A stretch of 48,004 nucleotides of DNA from Bacteroidia bacterium (GCA_014378485.1 JACMNO010000029.1:1-48004); one strand, 5' to 3'. Positions 35,249-44,405 are shown, counted from the stretch's first letter. A program made the numbers and translations. Notes: a model not told the origin generated them from the sequence alone.

Positions 35249-36037
35249 ATGAGTAAAGTTTTTGGTAATTTAAAATATTTGCGTTTGCAAAAAGGTCTGT
35301 CACAAGAGCAATTGGCAGACAACCTAGGAATCACCCGTTCCCGCCTGGGCGCCTATGAAGAAAACAGGAACGAACCATCGATTGATCTACTGATCGCTAT
35401 TTCCGATTTCTTTCATGTAGCTGTGGATGCATTGGTGCGTGGCGACCTGAGTAAGACCAGCCTGGACGGCTTAATGAAAATTGGTAAGAACAGGATGTTA
35501 TTCCCTGTTTTGATTGATGACGATGGTCGTGATATGGTGGAACTGGTGCCGTTAAAAGCGAGTGCCGGTTATTTAAAAGGTTATGCCGATCCCGAATACA
35601 TGGAGCGACTGCCGCGTATGAAATTACCATTCTTACCGAGTGGTAAACACAGGGCCTTCCCTATAAAGGGCGACAGTATGCCGCCAATTAAAGAAGGATC
35701 ATTTGTAGTGGCTAAATATTTGGAGAAACTGGAAGATGTGAAGAATGGGCAAACCTATATTATAGTGACCAAGGATGATGGCTTGTCTTACAAACGAATT
35801 TTTAATTTAAATACCAAGAAAGGATTTTTGGAATGCCACTCCGATAATAAAATGTACCAGCCATATAAAGTAAATCTCAAGGATATTGTGGAGCTTTGGG
35901 AATACACCTGTTGCATCAACATGACCGATTACCGTGAGGAAGAATTAAACGTAGGCAGCATCATGAATATGCTCAAAAACCTGCAGGTAGAAATGGAAGT
36001 CATCAAAAAGCAGGGCAGCAAGAAATTGAATTCTTAA
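35249..36037 (+). CDS. XRE-family repressor with S24/LexA-like domain
   Basis: 262 residues. An XRE helix-turn-helix (5-60) has LSQEQLADNLGITRSRLGAYE. The S24-type domain (about 130-230) has PIKGDSMPPIKEGSFVV, with the Ser of the Ser-Lys dyad in GDSM and a candidate Lys in SYKRIF. A helical tail of about 40 residues ends the protein. Such proteins resemble phage CI/C2 repressors but are common stand-alone regulators in Bacteroidota. An Ala-Gly cleavage site is not obvious (ASAGYLKGYAD is a candidate). Two dyads in its promoter suggest autoregulation. No phage genes are nearby. Confidence 0.88.
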   Translation: MSKVFGNLKYLRLQKGLSQEQLADNLGITRSRLGAYEENRNEPSIDLLIAISDFFHVAVDALVRGDLSKTSLDGLMKIGKNRMLFPVLIDDDGRDMVELVPLKASAGYLKGYADPEYMERLPRMKLPFLPSGKHRAFPIKGDSMPPIKEGSFVVAKYLEKLEDVKNGQTYIIVTKDDGLSYKRIFNLNTKKGFLECHSDNKMYQPYKVNLKDIVELWEYTCCINMTDYREEELNVGSIMNMLKNLQVEMEVIKKQGSKKLNS

Positions 36038-36043
36038 TAATAT

Positions 36044-36074
36044 TTCCCTGTTGGCGATAACACCAACAAGGGAA
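36044..36074. repeat. hairpin repeat, left of LRR-like gene
   Basis: TTCCCTGTTGG / CCAACAAGGGAA arms with a loop of about 8 nt and one bulge. The core GTTGgCGaTAaCACCAACAAG recurs with few changes at 36863-36888. It could terminate the XRE gene. Confidence 0.55.
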
Positions 36075-36111
36075 AAATAAAATTGATTAAATTATAAAAA
36101 ACTAAAGGTTT

Positions 36112-36855
36112 ATGGATGCATTCAAGCAAAGTATCTATAAAAAACTGGATACAGAAGGCATAAAAGGAACTCATCTTAGTTCATTTTCATTTTCGGTGAA
36201 TGAATATTCCGCTAAAATGTCAACGCAAGAAAGACAAAGAGTCTTTGATCCAGACCTTTCTGAATTTGGCCTATCTGGGCCTGAAACAGAGGACTTTATT
36301 ATAGATTATGTTTACGATACCGTTAATGTAAAAATATCATCTGTTAATGAATTAATGCAAATGAGAAGTGTTAATGGTAAACCGTTCTTCTTACTACTGG
36401 AATCTTCTAAAACAACTTATTGTTTAGCCTTGGAAAAAATACCTGGCGCAGTGACTTTTCGTAAAGATGATGGAATTATATCCTTGGGATACATTAAAGA
36501 AATTAATGGGGGTCTTGGATTTATGGATTCTACAGTAAATGACCTTGGTACTCTTAAAAAAGTAATAGGTGACTTCTGGGTATGGGGTGACTCAGTAAGT
36601 CAATTAACCTCATTATTTAATGTGGAATTTATAGGCGGTGATCTTAATTTAAAAAAGTCTCAAATCACGGACTTCGGTGCACTTACTCACATTGGTGGTA
36701 ATTTAAATTTAAGAGGAAAAGAACCATTTTCATTTGGAAACCTAAAATATATAGGAAAGAATTTAATGCTTTCTAAGAAATATAAAGACAAATTTATAAC
36801 TGAAGACATAAATATTATCGGGAAGATAAAATACTTTGACGATAAAGAAATTTAA
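36112..36855 (+). CDS. hypothetical protein with leucine-rich-repeat-like C-terminus
   Basis: 247 residues, no signal peptide or membrane helix. The N-terminal half (about 1-130) is not recognised. The C-terminal half (about 135-240) has short repeats of the form L-x-x-IGG-x-L-x-L-x-x-S-x-ITD-x-G (EFIGGDLNLKKSQITDFGAL, then THIGGNLNLRG, then KYIGKNLMLSK), as in small leucine-rich or beta-solenoid proteins. A protein-contact role is likely but the partner is unknown. It is flanked on both sides by related hairpins, like a cassette. Confidence 0.6.
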   Translation: MDAFKQSIYKKLDTEGIKGTHLSSFSFSVNEYSAKMSTQERQRVFDPDLSEFGLSGPETEDFIIDYVYDTVNVKISSVNELMQMRSVNGKPFFLLLESSKTTYCLALEKIPGAVTFRKDDGIISLGYIKEINGGLGFMDSTVNDLGTLKKVIGDFWVWGDSVSQLTSLFNVEFIGGDLNLKKSQITDFGALTHIGGNLNLRGKEPFSFGNLKYIGKNLMLSKKYKDKFITEDINIIGKIKYFDDKEI

Positions 36856-36862
36856 TTTTTCA

Positions 36863-36888
36863 CCCTTGTTGCCGTTATCACCAACAAG
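36863..36888. repeat. hairpin repeat, right of LRR-like gene
   Basis: CTTGTTG/CAACAAG arms, core CTTGTTGCCGTTATCACC, related to 36044-36074. It starts 8 bp after the LRR-like gene stop. Confidence 0.55.
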
Positions 36889-36983
36889 TCTATTTATAGT
36901 TTTTATAACCCCGTTGTCGCGGACTTGTAATCTGTGAACATGTTTTTCGCTTCAATATTACATTATTCAGGAAGCTACCCTCA

Positions 36984-37030
36984 TTAGTTAAAAAACTGTA
37001 AACCACTTTCAACTTAACTATCGAGGTTAT
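36984..37030 (+). promoter_or_regulatory. shared 47-bp upstream element, copy A
   Basis: From TTAGTTAAAAAACT to GAGGTTAT, ending 35 bp before the ATG of the zinc-ribbon gene. It is 37/47 identical, without gaps, to 38284-38330 upstream of the BT_3928-like gene. AACTT and AGGTTAT blocks are kept, so it is probably a promoter with a common regulator or sigma factor. Confidence 0.6.
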
Positions 37031-37065
37031 ATATTCGGTAAATCATCATTCAATAAAATCATCTT

Positions 37066-37923
37066 ATGAATTACTTGGAATGTAACCATTGCAACTTTAA
37101 AAATACAATCACTACAGAGCGTATGGTGTTTTGTAAAGAATGCGGTAAAAAAATAGACAATAATTTTGTTGACTGGAAAAAATCAAAGTTTGATTCATCC
37201 TTTGAAACCTACATTGCCAGGGAGACGACAGAAAACGGTGAGTTTATTAAAATTTCAAATCCTATCTTTAAAGAAAAAGAAAATCTGTTTAAACGTACCC
37301 ATCATTTTATTAGATCAAGAACGAGTTCAGAATTTAAGATCTTTTTAGGTTCAACCATTCTCCAGTTCATGTTATGTTTTATCCTGATGAATAGTCCTGT
37401 TTCCGTCAATTCATCAACAAACGAAAACAAACACTACCTCAACGAAGTAAAATGGAATAATTATTCTATATCACAACAAATCAGCATTACACTTCCTTTC
37501 GAATTAAAAAAATCAAAATCAGTATTACCCGAATACCTGCACAACTACTTAAGCTACGATAAGGCTTCAAAAGCAGAATCTGCAAATTCTTTCTCTGTAA
37601 CTATTGAAGAATTTGATGTTTATGAAGGAATAAATATCGATGAAAAATCCTATTTAACAATCAATGATGAATACATGCAAAGTCCCGGAACAATTATTGC
37701 ATCAGCTTCGGTAGTGGATCATCTTAAAATAAAATATTTCAATTCGTCTTCGCAATATGGATCATACACAATGAATAATAAAAACTATGTGTATGAAAAT
37801 TACACATTAACCAAAGGAAACAAAGCAATTAAAATCATAATTAGTTATTTGGACGGTGATATACTCCTGCGCAAATACGCTGACATTGTATCACAAAGTT
37901 TACAAAATAATATAATAGCTTAA
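37066..37923 (+). CDS. zinc-ribbon membrane protein of unknown function
   Basis: 285 residues. An N-terminal zinc ribbon has CNHCNF and CKECGKK (two CxxC pairs, residues 6-26). One transmembrane helix lies at about 103-122 (FLGSTILQFMLCFILMNS). The C-terminal domain (about 130-285), beyond the helix, is not recognised (LPFELKKSKSVLPEYLHNYL). A cytoplasmic ribbon with an exported domain is the likely topology. Its upstream region shares a 47-bp element with the BT_3928-like gene, pointing to joint control. Confidence 0.7.
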   Translation: MNYLECNHCNFKNTITTERMVFCKECGKKIDNNFVDWKKSKFDSSFETYIARETTENGEFIKISNPIFKEKENLFKRTHHFIRSRTSSEFKIFLGSTILQFMLCFILMNSPVSVNSSTNENKHYLNEVKWNNYSISQQISITLPFELKKSKSVLPEYLHNYLSYDKASKAESANSFSVTIEEFDVYEGINIDEKSYLTINDEYMQSPGTIIASASVVDHLKIKYFNSSSQYGSYTMNNKNYVYENYTLTKGNKAIKIIISYLDGDILLRKYADIVSQSLQNNIIA

Positions 37924-38283
37924 TTTAAAAGTTACGGGTTCTACAACAATTTGTTGTTTGAATATAAATTCATTTGAATATAGTTGGACGCAATACACCA
38001 TAAAAAACCAAAATAACTTTTGTCTAATTTTAATTTATCTTAAACGAATTAGTTTATATTCAGTGCAAAGCATAAATACCATTGGATCAGAATTCACTTT
38101 TCACATAATTCTTTACAAAATATAAATTAGTAGTAATTTTATTGATAACATCATTCTTAAGTTTATCAATTACCAATTGAAATTGAAGGAAAGTTTGCAT
38201 AGCAAAAAGAAAAATCTGTAATGTAATGAGATTGCTTATTTATAGTTTTGATTTTTTTCATCTAAGCTATTAAACTACTATTG
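37924..38283. other. gene-free AT-rich stretch
   Basis: No ORF of note. It holds a small dyad ACAACA/TGTTGT just after the zinc-ribbon gene and an inverted repeat ATTGATAA/TTATCAAT (38141-38148 and 38163-38170). Confidence 0.5.
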
Positions 38284-38330
38284 TTAGTTAAAAAACTTTA
38301 AAAGTCTTTTAACTTCCCTCCCAAGGTTAT
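38284..38330 (+). promoter_or_regulatory. shared 47-bp upstream element, copy B
   Basis: Second copy of the element at 36984-37030. It ends 25 bp before the ATG of the BT_3928-like gene. TACTTTAG directly after it is close to a -7 box. Confidence 0.6.
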
Positions 38331-38355
38331 ACTTTAGAGTTTTAAATATATTCCT

Positions 38356-39675
38356 ATGAAAAAGTTTTTATCTTCAAAATTATTCCGTGCCATCTGGTCA
38401 ATAGGATTGGCAGTATTTTTCTTTTACATAACCCCTGCTTGCTTCAGCAAAACCACGATAGGTATTGTATTGGGAGTTTTAGTGCTGTTGGTAAATGGGT
38501 CAGGCTTTCTTAATAAATTACCTATTATCACACATATTTCACGCTTTTTGGTAGGGGGCTTGTTTATCTTCTCAGGCTTTATCAAAGCAAATGATCCCCT
38601 TGGCTTCAGCTATAAATTACAGGAATACTTCGAAGTGTTTAAAGCCGATTCAGGTTTATCCATATTTGAAAGTTTTGCCCACATTGCCTTGCCTTTGGCA
38701 ATTTTATTATGTGTGAGCGAAATGGCTTTAGGCTTTATGCTACTGGTTGGTTACAAACGTAATCTTACCCTTGGACTCTTATTTACTCAAATCGTTTTCT
38801 TTACTTTCTTAACTTTTTATTCAGCCTGTTATAACAAAGTTACCACTTGTGGTTGCTTTGGTGATTTCCTCGTATTAAAACCATGGACCAGTTTCTGGAA
38901 AGATATTGTACTACTAATGCTAATCACCTTATTGATATCCGGTAAAGAACATGTCAACGAATTATTTACCGGATTAATTACTATGTCTTTAAGTGTCATT
39001 GCCATTGTTCTCTCTTTTGCTTTCCCGATCTATGCTTACCGCAATCTGCCACCTTTAGATTTCAGGCCTTATGCTATCGGCATGAACATCAAAGACAATA
39101 TGAAGGCAGGCGCCAATTATACTCCTGCAGAATATGAATCTGGATTTATTTATGAGAACTTAAAGACCGGTGAACAAAAACATTTTGATATGAAAAATTA
39201 TCCATGGCAGGATACCCTAACCTGGAAATGGGTTTCTACAGATAATATCCTTATCCACGATGCTGTTAACCCTCCTAAGATTGTTGATTTCTCTATTACG
39301 TCGCTGGATGGCGTAGATCTCAAAGACAGTATTCTGAATAATAAAGATTATTTGTTCTTATTGGTATGTTATGATCTTACCAAAGCTGAAGACAATGAAA
39401 CACTTCAAGCTAAAATAAATGACCTTTATAAATTGGCACAAGCAGATCATAAAAATATGATAGCTTTAACCGCCGGAGATGCAAAACAAATTGACGATTA
39501 CAAGCACAAGAACCAGGCCATGTATGACTTTGTTAATGCGGATGGAATTGTTTTAAAAACTATGGTACGGGCTAACCCGGGATTAATTTTGATCAAAGAT
39601 GGAACAGTGATCATGAACTGGCATCATAATAATTTTCCTACTTACAGTGATGTGAAACAGAAATATATGAAGTAG
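38356..39675 (+). CDS. BT_3928-family protein (DoxX/MauE-like membrane domain plus thioredoxin-like domain)
   Basis: 439 residues. The N-terminal 230 residues hold about seven helices of DoxX/MauE type (FLVGGLFIFSGFIKANDPLG) with a conserved TTCGCFGDF cysteine motif. The C-terminal half (about 250-439) is a periplasmic thioredoxin-like domain without CxxC (NKDYLFLLVCYDL; ANPGLILIKDGTVI). The family is conserved in Bacteroidota; DoxX/MauE proteins are tied to redox or disulfide chemistry at the inner membrane, but this subfamily is uncharacterised. Stand-alone here; shares its upstream element with the zinc-ribbon gene. Confidence 0.8.
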   Translation: MKKFLSSKLFRAIWSIGLAVFFFYITPACFSKTTIGIVLGVLVLLVNGSGFLNKLPIITHISRFLVGGLFIFSGFIKANDPLGFSYKLQEYFEVFKADSGLSIFESFAHIALPLAILLCVSEMALGFMLLVGYKRNLTLGLLFTQIVFFTFLTFYSACYNKVTTCGCFGDFLVLKPWTSFWKDIVLLMLITLLISGKEHVNELFTGLITMSLSVIAIVLSFAFPIYAYRNLPPLDFRPYAIGMNIKDNMKAGANYTPAEYESGFIYENLKTGEQKHFDMKNYPWQDTLTWKWVSTDNILIHDAVNPPKIVDFSITSLDGVDLKDSILNNKDYLFLLVCYDLTKAEDNETLQAKINDLYKLAQADHKNMIALTAGDAKQIDDYKHKNQAMYDFVNADGIVLKTMVRANPGLILIKDGTVIMNWHHNNFPTYSDVKQKYMK

Positions 39676-39833
39676 CAAGTTTTGAAATCAATTAAACTCG
39701 TATGAATATTTTATTAAGGCTTCTTTTTTGATTTATTTAGGTATAACATCATTTCGGTTTATTGAATTTAACAATAATGAATATTATTCGTGGAAGTTTC
39801 GAATCTCAAAGTAAATCAATTTGTTTTAATAAT

Positions 39834-40037
39834 TTAACTATTCTTATTTCTTTCAAAAAGCCTAAGCAATTGTTCAATGCCGCGACAGATCTTGCGGCGA
39901 ATCTCTTTAATTTCGCGCTACAAATATTGCTCCGACCATTTCAACATAGGAACAGGATTTTGCTCACCCATTTTTTTAATGGAACCTACCACAGTATTAC
40001 TTACCGAATGATATCCAGTAAACCTTAAATATAGAAA
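39834..40037 (-). pseudogene. possible minus-strand gene relic
   Basis: Within the gap 39676-40265, one minus-strand frame is open for 68 codons apart from one TAG (39918-39920). It reads FLYLRFTGYHSVSNTVVGSI ... MLKWSEQYL, stop, REIKEIRRKICRGIEQLLRL, then TAA. The composition is coding-like and amphipathic, but there is no start and no recognised family. Preferred over the overlapping plus-strand ORF. The rest of the gap shows only the repeat at 40172-40225. Confidence 0.3.
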
Positions 40038-40171
40038 TTAACTTAATTAAAGGATTTTAATTAAATTTGAGAAGTAATGTATAATTTCAAATTCTGATTC
40101 AACTATGTTTCAACGGAATTAGTATAATTTCATTAAATGTAGTGTTATCAATGCAAAACATGAATATTTAG

Positions 40172-40225
40172 AATCCCCGCCAGGGGTCGGGCACGGCGCT
40201 CAGAGTGACAGTTTGAAGTGACAAT
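40172..40225. repeat. GC-rich dispersed-repeat remnant
   Basis: A GC-rich island (CCCCGCCAGGGGTCGGGC) followed by GGCGCTCAGAGTGACAG in an AT-rich gap. On the minus strand this reads TGTCACTCTGAGCGCC, related to the segments at 152-176 and 19162-19181. CCCCGCCAGGGG can form a short hairpin. Confidence 0.4.
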
Positions 40226-40265
40226 TCATCATGACTCTAATATTTTTTCATCTGATAATAAACAA

Positions 40266-40877
40266 TTATTTGACTTCAAATTCCAAAAACAATTCATCTT
40301 TAATATAACCCTGCAGTTTATCACCGATTTTTACAGCACCAACACCTTCCGGAGTTCCTGTATAAATAAGGTCACCAACTTTTAAGGTTACAAACTGCGA
40401 TACAAAAGCAATGATTTTATCAAAGCTGAACAGCAGATCTTTGGTGTTACCAATTTGTTTGGATTCGCTATTAATTTTTAATTGAAAATCGATGTCTGAA
40501 AGATTGCTGAACAAACTTTTAGAAATAAATTTACCAATAGGGGCAGAGCCATCAAAAGCTTTTGCTTTTTCCCAGGGCAATCCTTTTTCTTTGGCAGTAT
40601 TTTGTAAGTCTCTGGCAGTAAAATCGATACCTAATCCTATTTCATCAAAATATTTATGTGCAAATTCTTCTTTAATGTGTTTGCCAACTTTATTGATCTT
40701 TAATACGATCTCAATTTCGTGGTGCAGGTCTTTGGTAAATTCCGGATAATAAAATGCTTCGCCATCTTTTAGTAAAGCCGTATCAGGTTTCATAAAAAAA
40801 ACTGGCTCTGTTGGAATGGCGTTGTTTAATTCCTTGGCGTGTTCAGCATAATTACGGCCTATACAAATGATTTTCAT
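40266..40877 (-). CDS. fumarylacetoacetate hydrolase (FAH) family protein
   Basis: 203 residues, the size of FAHD1/acylpyruvase-type members. It starts MKIICIGRNYAEHAKELNN, as family members do. Metal ligands are E54 and E56 in HHEIEIVL and D85 in GIDFTARDLQ. YTGTPEGVG closes the active site. Such enzymes hydrolyse acylpyruvates or decarboxylate oxaloacetate in the cytoplasm. Single gene; no tyrosine-degradation partners nearby. Confidence 0.9.
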   Translation of the reverse strand: MKIICIGRNYAEHAKELNNAIPTEPVFFMKPDTALLKDGEAFYYPEFTKDLHHEIEIVLKINKVGKHIKEEFAHKYFDEIGLGIDFTARDLQNTAKEKGLPWEKAKAFDGSAPIGKFISKSLFSNLSDIDFQLKINSESKQIGNTKDLLFSFDKIIAFVSQFVTLKVGDLIYTGTPEGVGAVKIGDKLQGYIKDELFLEFEVK

Positions 40878-40931
40878 GTGTGGTTAAAAGATTTATTACA
40901 AATTTAAATTATGATACTTATTTCTTAATTA

Positions 40932-43900
40932 TTAAGCAGGAATATAAATATCAAAAGTTACTCCTTTATTTAATATTCCGTTTGCAGTAATTGCTCCATT
41001 ATGGCTTTCAATTATACGTTTACAAATAGCCAATCCAATGCCGGTTCCTTTAAATTCTTCATATTCATGTAGCCGTTGAAATACCTCAAAAATGCGTTCT
41101 TTGTATTTAGGATCAAAGCCAATTCCATTATCTGTGTAAGTAATATGACAATACTTCACTTCTGGTAAAAGCATACCGCTAGGTAAAAGACTTCCTGCTA
41201 TAATTTTTGATTTAATATGGATGACCGGAAATCTTTTTGGATGAGAAAATTTGAGCGAATTACTGATTAGATTTTGAAATAATTGGCGAAACTGGAACCG
41301 GATTATTTTTACATCGCAAAGGTCATCTGATTTTATTACCGCCTTTTTTTCTTTCAGCAATTCTTTAAATTCTTCCTTCACTTCGTGAACAAGATCATTA
41401 AGATTAGTCTTTTCAAAAACATGGCCTTTGCTTTTCACTCTTGAATAAGCCAGTAAATCTTCAATCAGCATTTGCATTCGATTTACCGTTTCACGCATTC
41501 TTACCAGGTAATTTTTTCCGGGGCGCGATAAGTTATGTTTCTCTTCCAAAAGCAGGCATGAGGCAAAATTCTTTATTTTCCTTAAAGGTTCTTGTAAATC
41601 ATGACTCGATACATATGTAAACGTTTCCAATTCCTTGTTCATTCTTTCAAGAAACGTATTTTTTTCTTCCAGTGTCTTATAGCTCTGTTCAAGTGCTGCA
41701 GTTCGTTCGCTGATAATCGCTTCTAACTCTTGTTTCTCTGCTTTGCCTTTTCTAGTTCTTTCTGTAACATCAGTAAAAGCCAATAAAATCAATTGTTCGT
41801 TTTGTGATTTTTGTAAAATTTGGCGCGCATTTAAAAGCAGAATTTTTTTACCAATGTTTGGAAAAACACTTGAAATTTCAAATTCCTTAAAATTAGTATT
41901 TTTACTTAGCACGTTTTCTAATAATTCACGCAATTTTCTAATATTCCATTCCTGATTACCAAATTGATATAAAAGTTTCCCTTCTGTTTCAGTTTTAAGG
42001 GTCATAAATTTGGAATAAAATGCATCGTTTGCCGACCTAATCCTTAGGTTTTTATCCAGGATAAGAAAGGGTTCATGAAGTGTCATTAAAATTGTGGAGG
42101 CAAAATCATTGGTCTCTACCAATTGTTCGCTTCGGGTTCGCAATTCCAGGTTGGCTGCGGTCAATTCCTCATTGGTAGCTTCTATTTCTTCTTTGGAGGT
42201 TTCAAGCTCTTCGTTCAGCGTCTGAAATTCCTCATTGGTTGAAACTATTTCCTCATTGGCAGCCTGTAATTCTTCGAAAGCAATTTCCTTAGCTTCAATC
42301 ATTGCATTCATTTCTGCATGCACATTTTTTAACTCATCCGCCTGTCGTTTTATTTTTTGATCTTTAAGGATAGTATTTGACTTGAGGTTTTTTTCCTTAG
42401 TGCTATTTTCTGGCAGTTCCTGTACATTAAAAACAACTACCATATGTGGTTCATCCCCTTCCATTTTAAGAGGACTAACTTCTAAAGAAACCGTATGCGA
42501 GACAGTGCCAATGATCCCTGAATTTAATTCTATTCCTGATTTACTTACAGGTAAACCCGTAGTATTTACCTGGTGAATGGCGCTGCGCAATTCAAAAACA
42601 AATTCAGGGCGGGTCATTTTTAATATGTTTAAACTGGCATTGCCGGAGGCATGGCTTAGATAGATAGAAGTTGAACCGCGGAACTTTATAATCTCCATCT
42701 CTTTATTAATGATGGCACAGGCAGGCATATAATTCGATAATAAAAAATCATCAATGGTTTTATCCATTTCAATAGAAATGGTAGAATCATTTTTTTTGGA
42801 ATATGATTTAATGTTTTTATCGGCAAAAGGTATATTAGGAATAGTTGTAGATAATTCAGGTACTTTTCGAATACCCCCGTTTTTTTTTCGGCTATAAATT
42901 TTAAATATTTTATTTACCTGCGAAAACAGAGGTGATACAGAGCCTACACTTTCCGATTTACCAAGCATTAAAAAACCTCCGTTGTTTAAAGCAAAATGAA
43001 AAGAAAGAAGTGCTTTTTTTTGGGCGGTGCTGTCAAAGTAAATAAATAAATTGCAGCATGAAATAAAATCCAAATGCGCAAAAGGTGGATCCCGTAAAAT
43101 GTTATGCGGAGCAAACACACACATGCTCCTCAACTCTTTGTTAACCCGGTAATAATTTCCTCTTTTATCAAAAAAACGCTTGACCTGTTTCTCTGGTAAT
43201 TTTTCAATATCACTTTGAGAATATTCACCGTTGCGGGCATCATGTATGGCCTGGTCGCTCAAATCAGTGGCAAATATTTTGATACCTATTTTGTCAGTTT
43301 TATCTTCCTGCAATTCGGTTAATAGCATTGCAAAGGAATAAGCCTCCTCACCTGTTGAGCATGCCGGAATCCAGATGCGAAGCGTTTCGCCGTGAACTTT
43401 GCTTTTCAAGAGATTTGGAAGAAAAGTTGTTTTTAAAAATTGAAAAGTTGCTTTATCCCTGAAAAAAAGGGTCACATTAATCAGTAAATCCTTATAAAGT
43501 AACTCTATCTCTTTTTTATCTGTAAGTAAAAAGTCCACATATTTTTTTATGCTCTCAACATTGCACTGAATAATACGATGTTTAATCCTTCTTATGACGG
43601 TGGTCATTTTATAACCACTGAAATCAACATTAATTTTTTTATGAAGGATTTCAAGTATAATTTTTAGGTTAGGATCATTTTCTTTAAAAGGAATTTCATG
43701 ATCTTGCTGAATATCATTGGTGCGTTTAAATTTATTTTTACTGAAAGTGGCAAGGTTTTTAGCAATATCTTTTGGGGATAAAATAAAATCTACTACACCT
43801 TCTTCAATGGCTGATTCGGGCATACTACCTGCCTCTGCAGATTGATCCTGTGCAAAGGTCATACCTCCTGCTTTCTTAATAGCCATTATTCCTTTTGTGC

Positions 43901-44393
43901 CATCTTTTCCATTACCTGTTAAAACAATACCAATCACATTAGCACCATGAGTTAACGCGAGCGAAGTAAAAAGTACATCTATAGAAATAGGTCTTACACC
44001 TTTTGATCGTGGGATCAATTTAATGTGTCCATCAGTTACTTTAATGCCTTTATTGTTGGGCATTACATAAACATTGTCCGGTTTCATCAACTCCATGTCA
44101 TCAATTTCCTGTACGTGCATATCAGTTGTTTTTGCAAGTATTGAAGTCAGGTAACTCTCATGGTCCTTACTCAAATGTTGAACAATAATATAAGCCATAC
44201 CGGTTTTAGCTGGCAAATTCTTAAGGAAAAGTGATACCGCTTTAAGCCCTCCAGTTGATGTGCCAATAGCCACTACAGGAAAATATTTCGATGTTTTGGC
44301 CGCCTTGGTTTTAGTTGTATTTTTAACTGGCCTGGATTTGGTATTTTTTTTTAAGGGAGATTTGGTTTTGGTAGCAGCAGTTTTTTTTAGCAT
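40932..44393 (-). CDS. CheB-CheR-PAS-histidine kinase hybrid
   Basis: 1153 residues. A Lys/Thr-rich tail (1-37) precedes a CheB methylesterase domain (38-220) with catalytic S47 (GTSTGG), H73 (VQHLS) and D164 (GNGKDG). A CheR methyltransferase domain (about 240-500) has the SAM motif ACSTGEE (344-350) and ISCCNLFIYFD. PAS-like regions follow, then a long coiled coil rich in ANEE/TNEE repeats (about 685-765), another PAS, HisKA with SSHDLQEPLRK, and an HATPase domain (DNGIGFD, GTGIGLAI). No CheB receiver domain. Receptor methylation and phosphorelay are combined in one soluble protein. A receiver protein gene lies 12 bp upstream; no chemoreceptor or flagellar genes are nearby, so a non-chemotactic role is likely. 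Confidence 0.93.
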   Translation of the reverse strand: MLKKTAATKTKSPLKKNTKSRPVKNTTKTKAAKTSKYFPVVAIGTSTGGLKAVSLFLKNLPAKTGMAYIIVQHLSKDHESYLTSILAKTTDMHVQEIDDMELMKPDNVYVMPNNKGIKVTDGHIKLIPRSKGVRPISIDVLFTSLALTHGANVIGIVLTGNGKDGTKGIMAIKKAGGMTFAQDQSAEAGSMPESAIEEGVVDFILSPKDIAKNLATFSKNKFKRTNDIQQDHEIPFKENDPNLKIILEILHKKINVDFSGYKMTTVIRRIKHRIIQCNVESIKKYVDFLLTDKKEIELLYKDLLINVTLFFRDKATFQFLKTTFLPNLLKSKVHGETLRIWIPACSTGEEAYSFAMLLTELQEDKTDKIGIKIFATDLSDQAIHDARNGEYSQSDIEKLPEKQVKRFFDKRGNYYRVNKELRSMCVFAPHNILRDPPFAHLDFISCCNLFIYFDSTAQKKALLSFHFALNNGGFLMLGKSESVGSVSPLFSQVNKIFKIYSRKKNGGIRKVPELSTTIPNIPFADKNIKSYSKKNDSTISIEMDKTIDDFLLSNYMPACAIINKEMEIIKFRGSTSIYLSHASGNASLNILKMTRPEFVFELRSAIHQVNTTGLPVSKSGIELNSGIIGTVSHTVSLEVSPLKMEGDEPHMVVVFNVQELPENSTKEKNLKSNTILKDQKIKRQADELKNVHAEMNAMIEAKEIAFEELQAANEEIVSTNEEFQTLNEELETSKEEIEATNEELTAANLELRTRSEQLVETNDFASTILMTLHEPFLILDKNLRIRSANDAFYSKFMTLKTETEGKLLYQFGNQEWNIRKLRELLENVLSKNTNFKEFEISSVFPNIGKKILLLNARQILQKSQNEQLILLAFTDVTERTRKGKAEKQELEAIISERTAALEQSYKTLEEKNTFLERMNKELETFTYVSSHDLQEPLRKIKNFASCLLLEEKHNLSRPGKNYLVRMRETVNRMQMLIEDLLAYSRVKSKGHVFEKTNLNDLVHEVKEEFKELLKEKKAVIKSDDLCDVKIIRFQFRQLFQNLISNSLKFSHPKRFPVIHIKSKIIAGSLLPSGMLLPEVKYCHITYTDNGIGFDPKYKERIFEVFQRLHEYEEFKGTGIGLAICKRIIESHNGAITANGILNKGVTFDIYIPA

Positions 44394-44405
44394 TTGCTTA
44401 ATTTT

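Noticed and set aside
35249..36037. Prophage boundary marked by a CI-like repressor
   Set aside because: No integrase, structural or lysis genes are within the window; S24 repressors also occur alone.
39762..40028. 88-codon plus-strand ORF
   Set aside because: Product composition is unlike a real protein, no promoter or homology is seen, and the opposite strand looks more coding-like.
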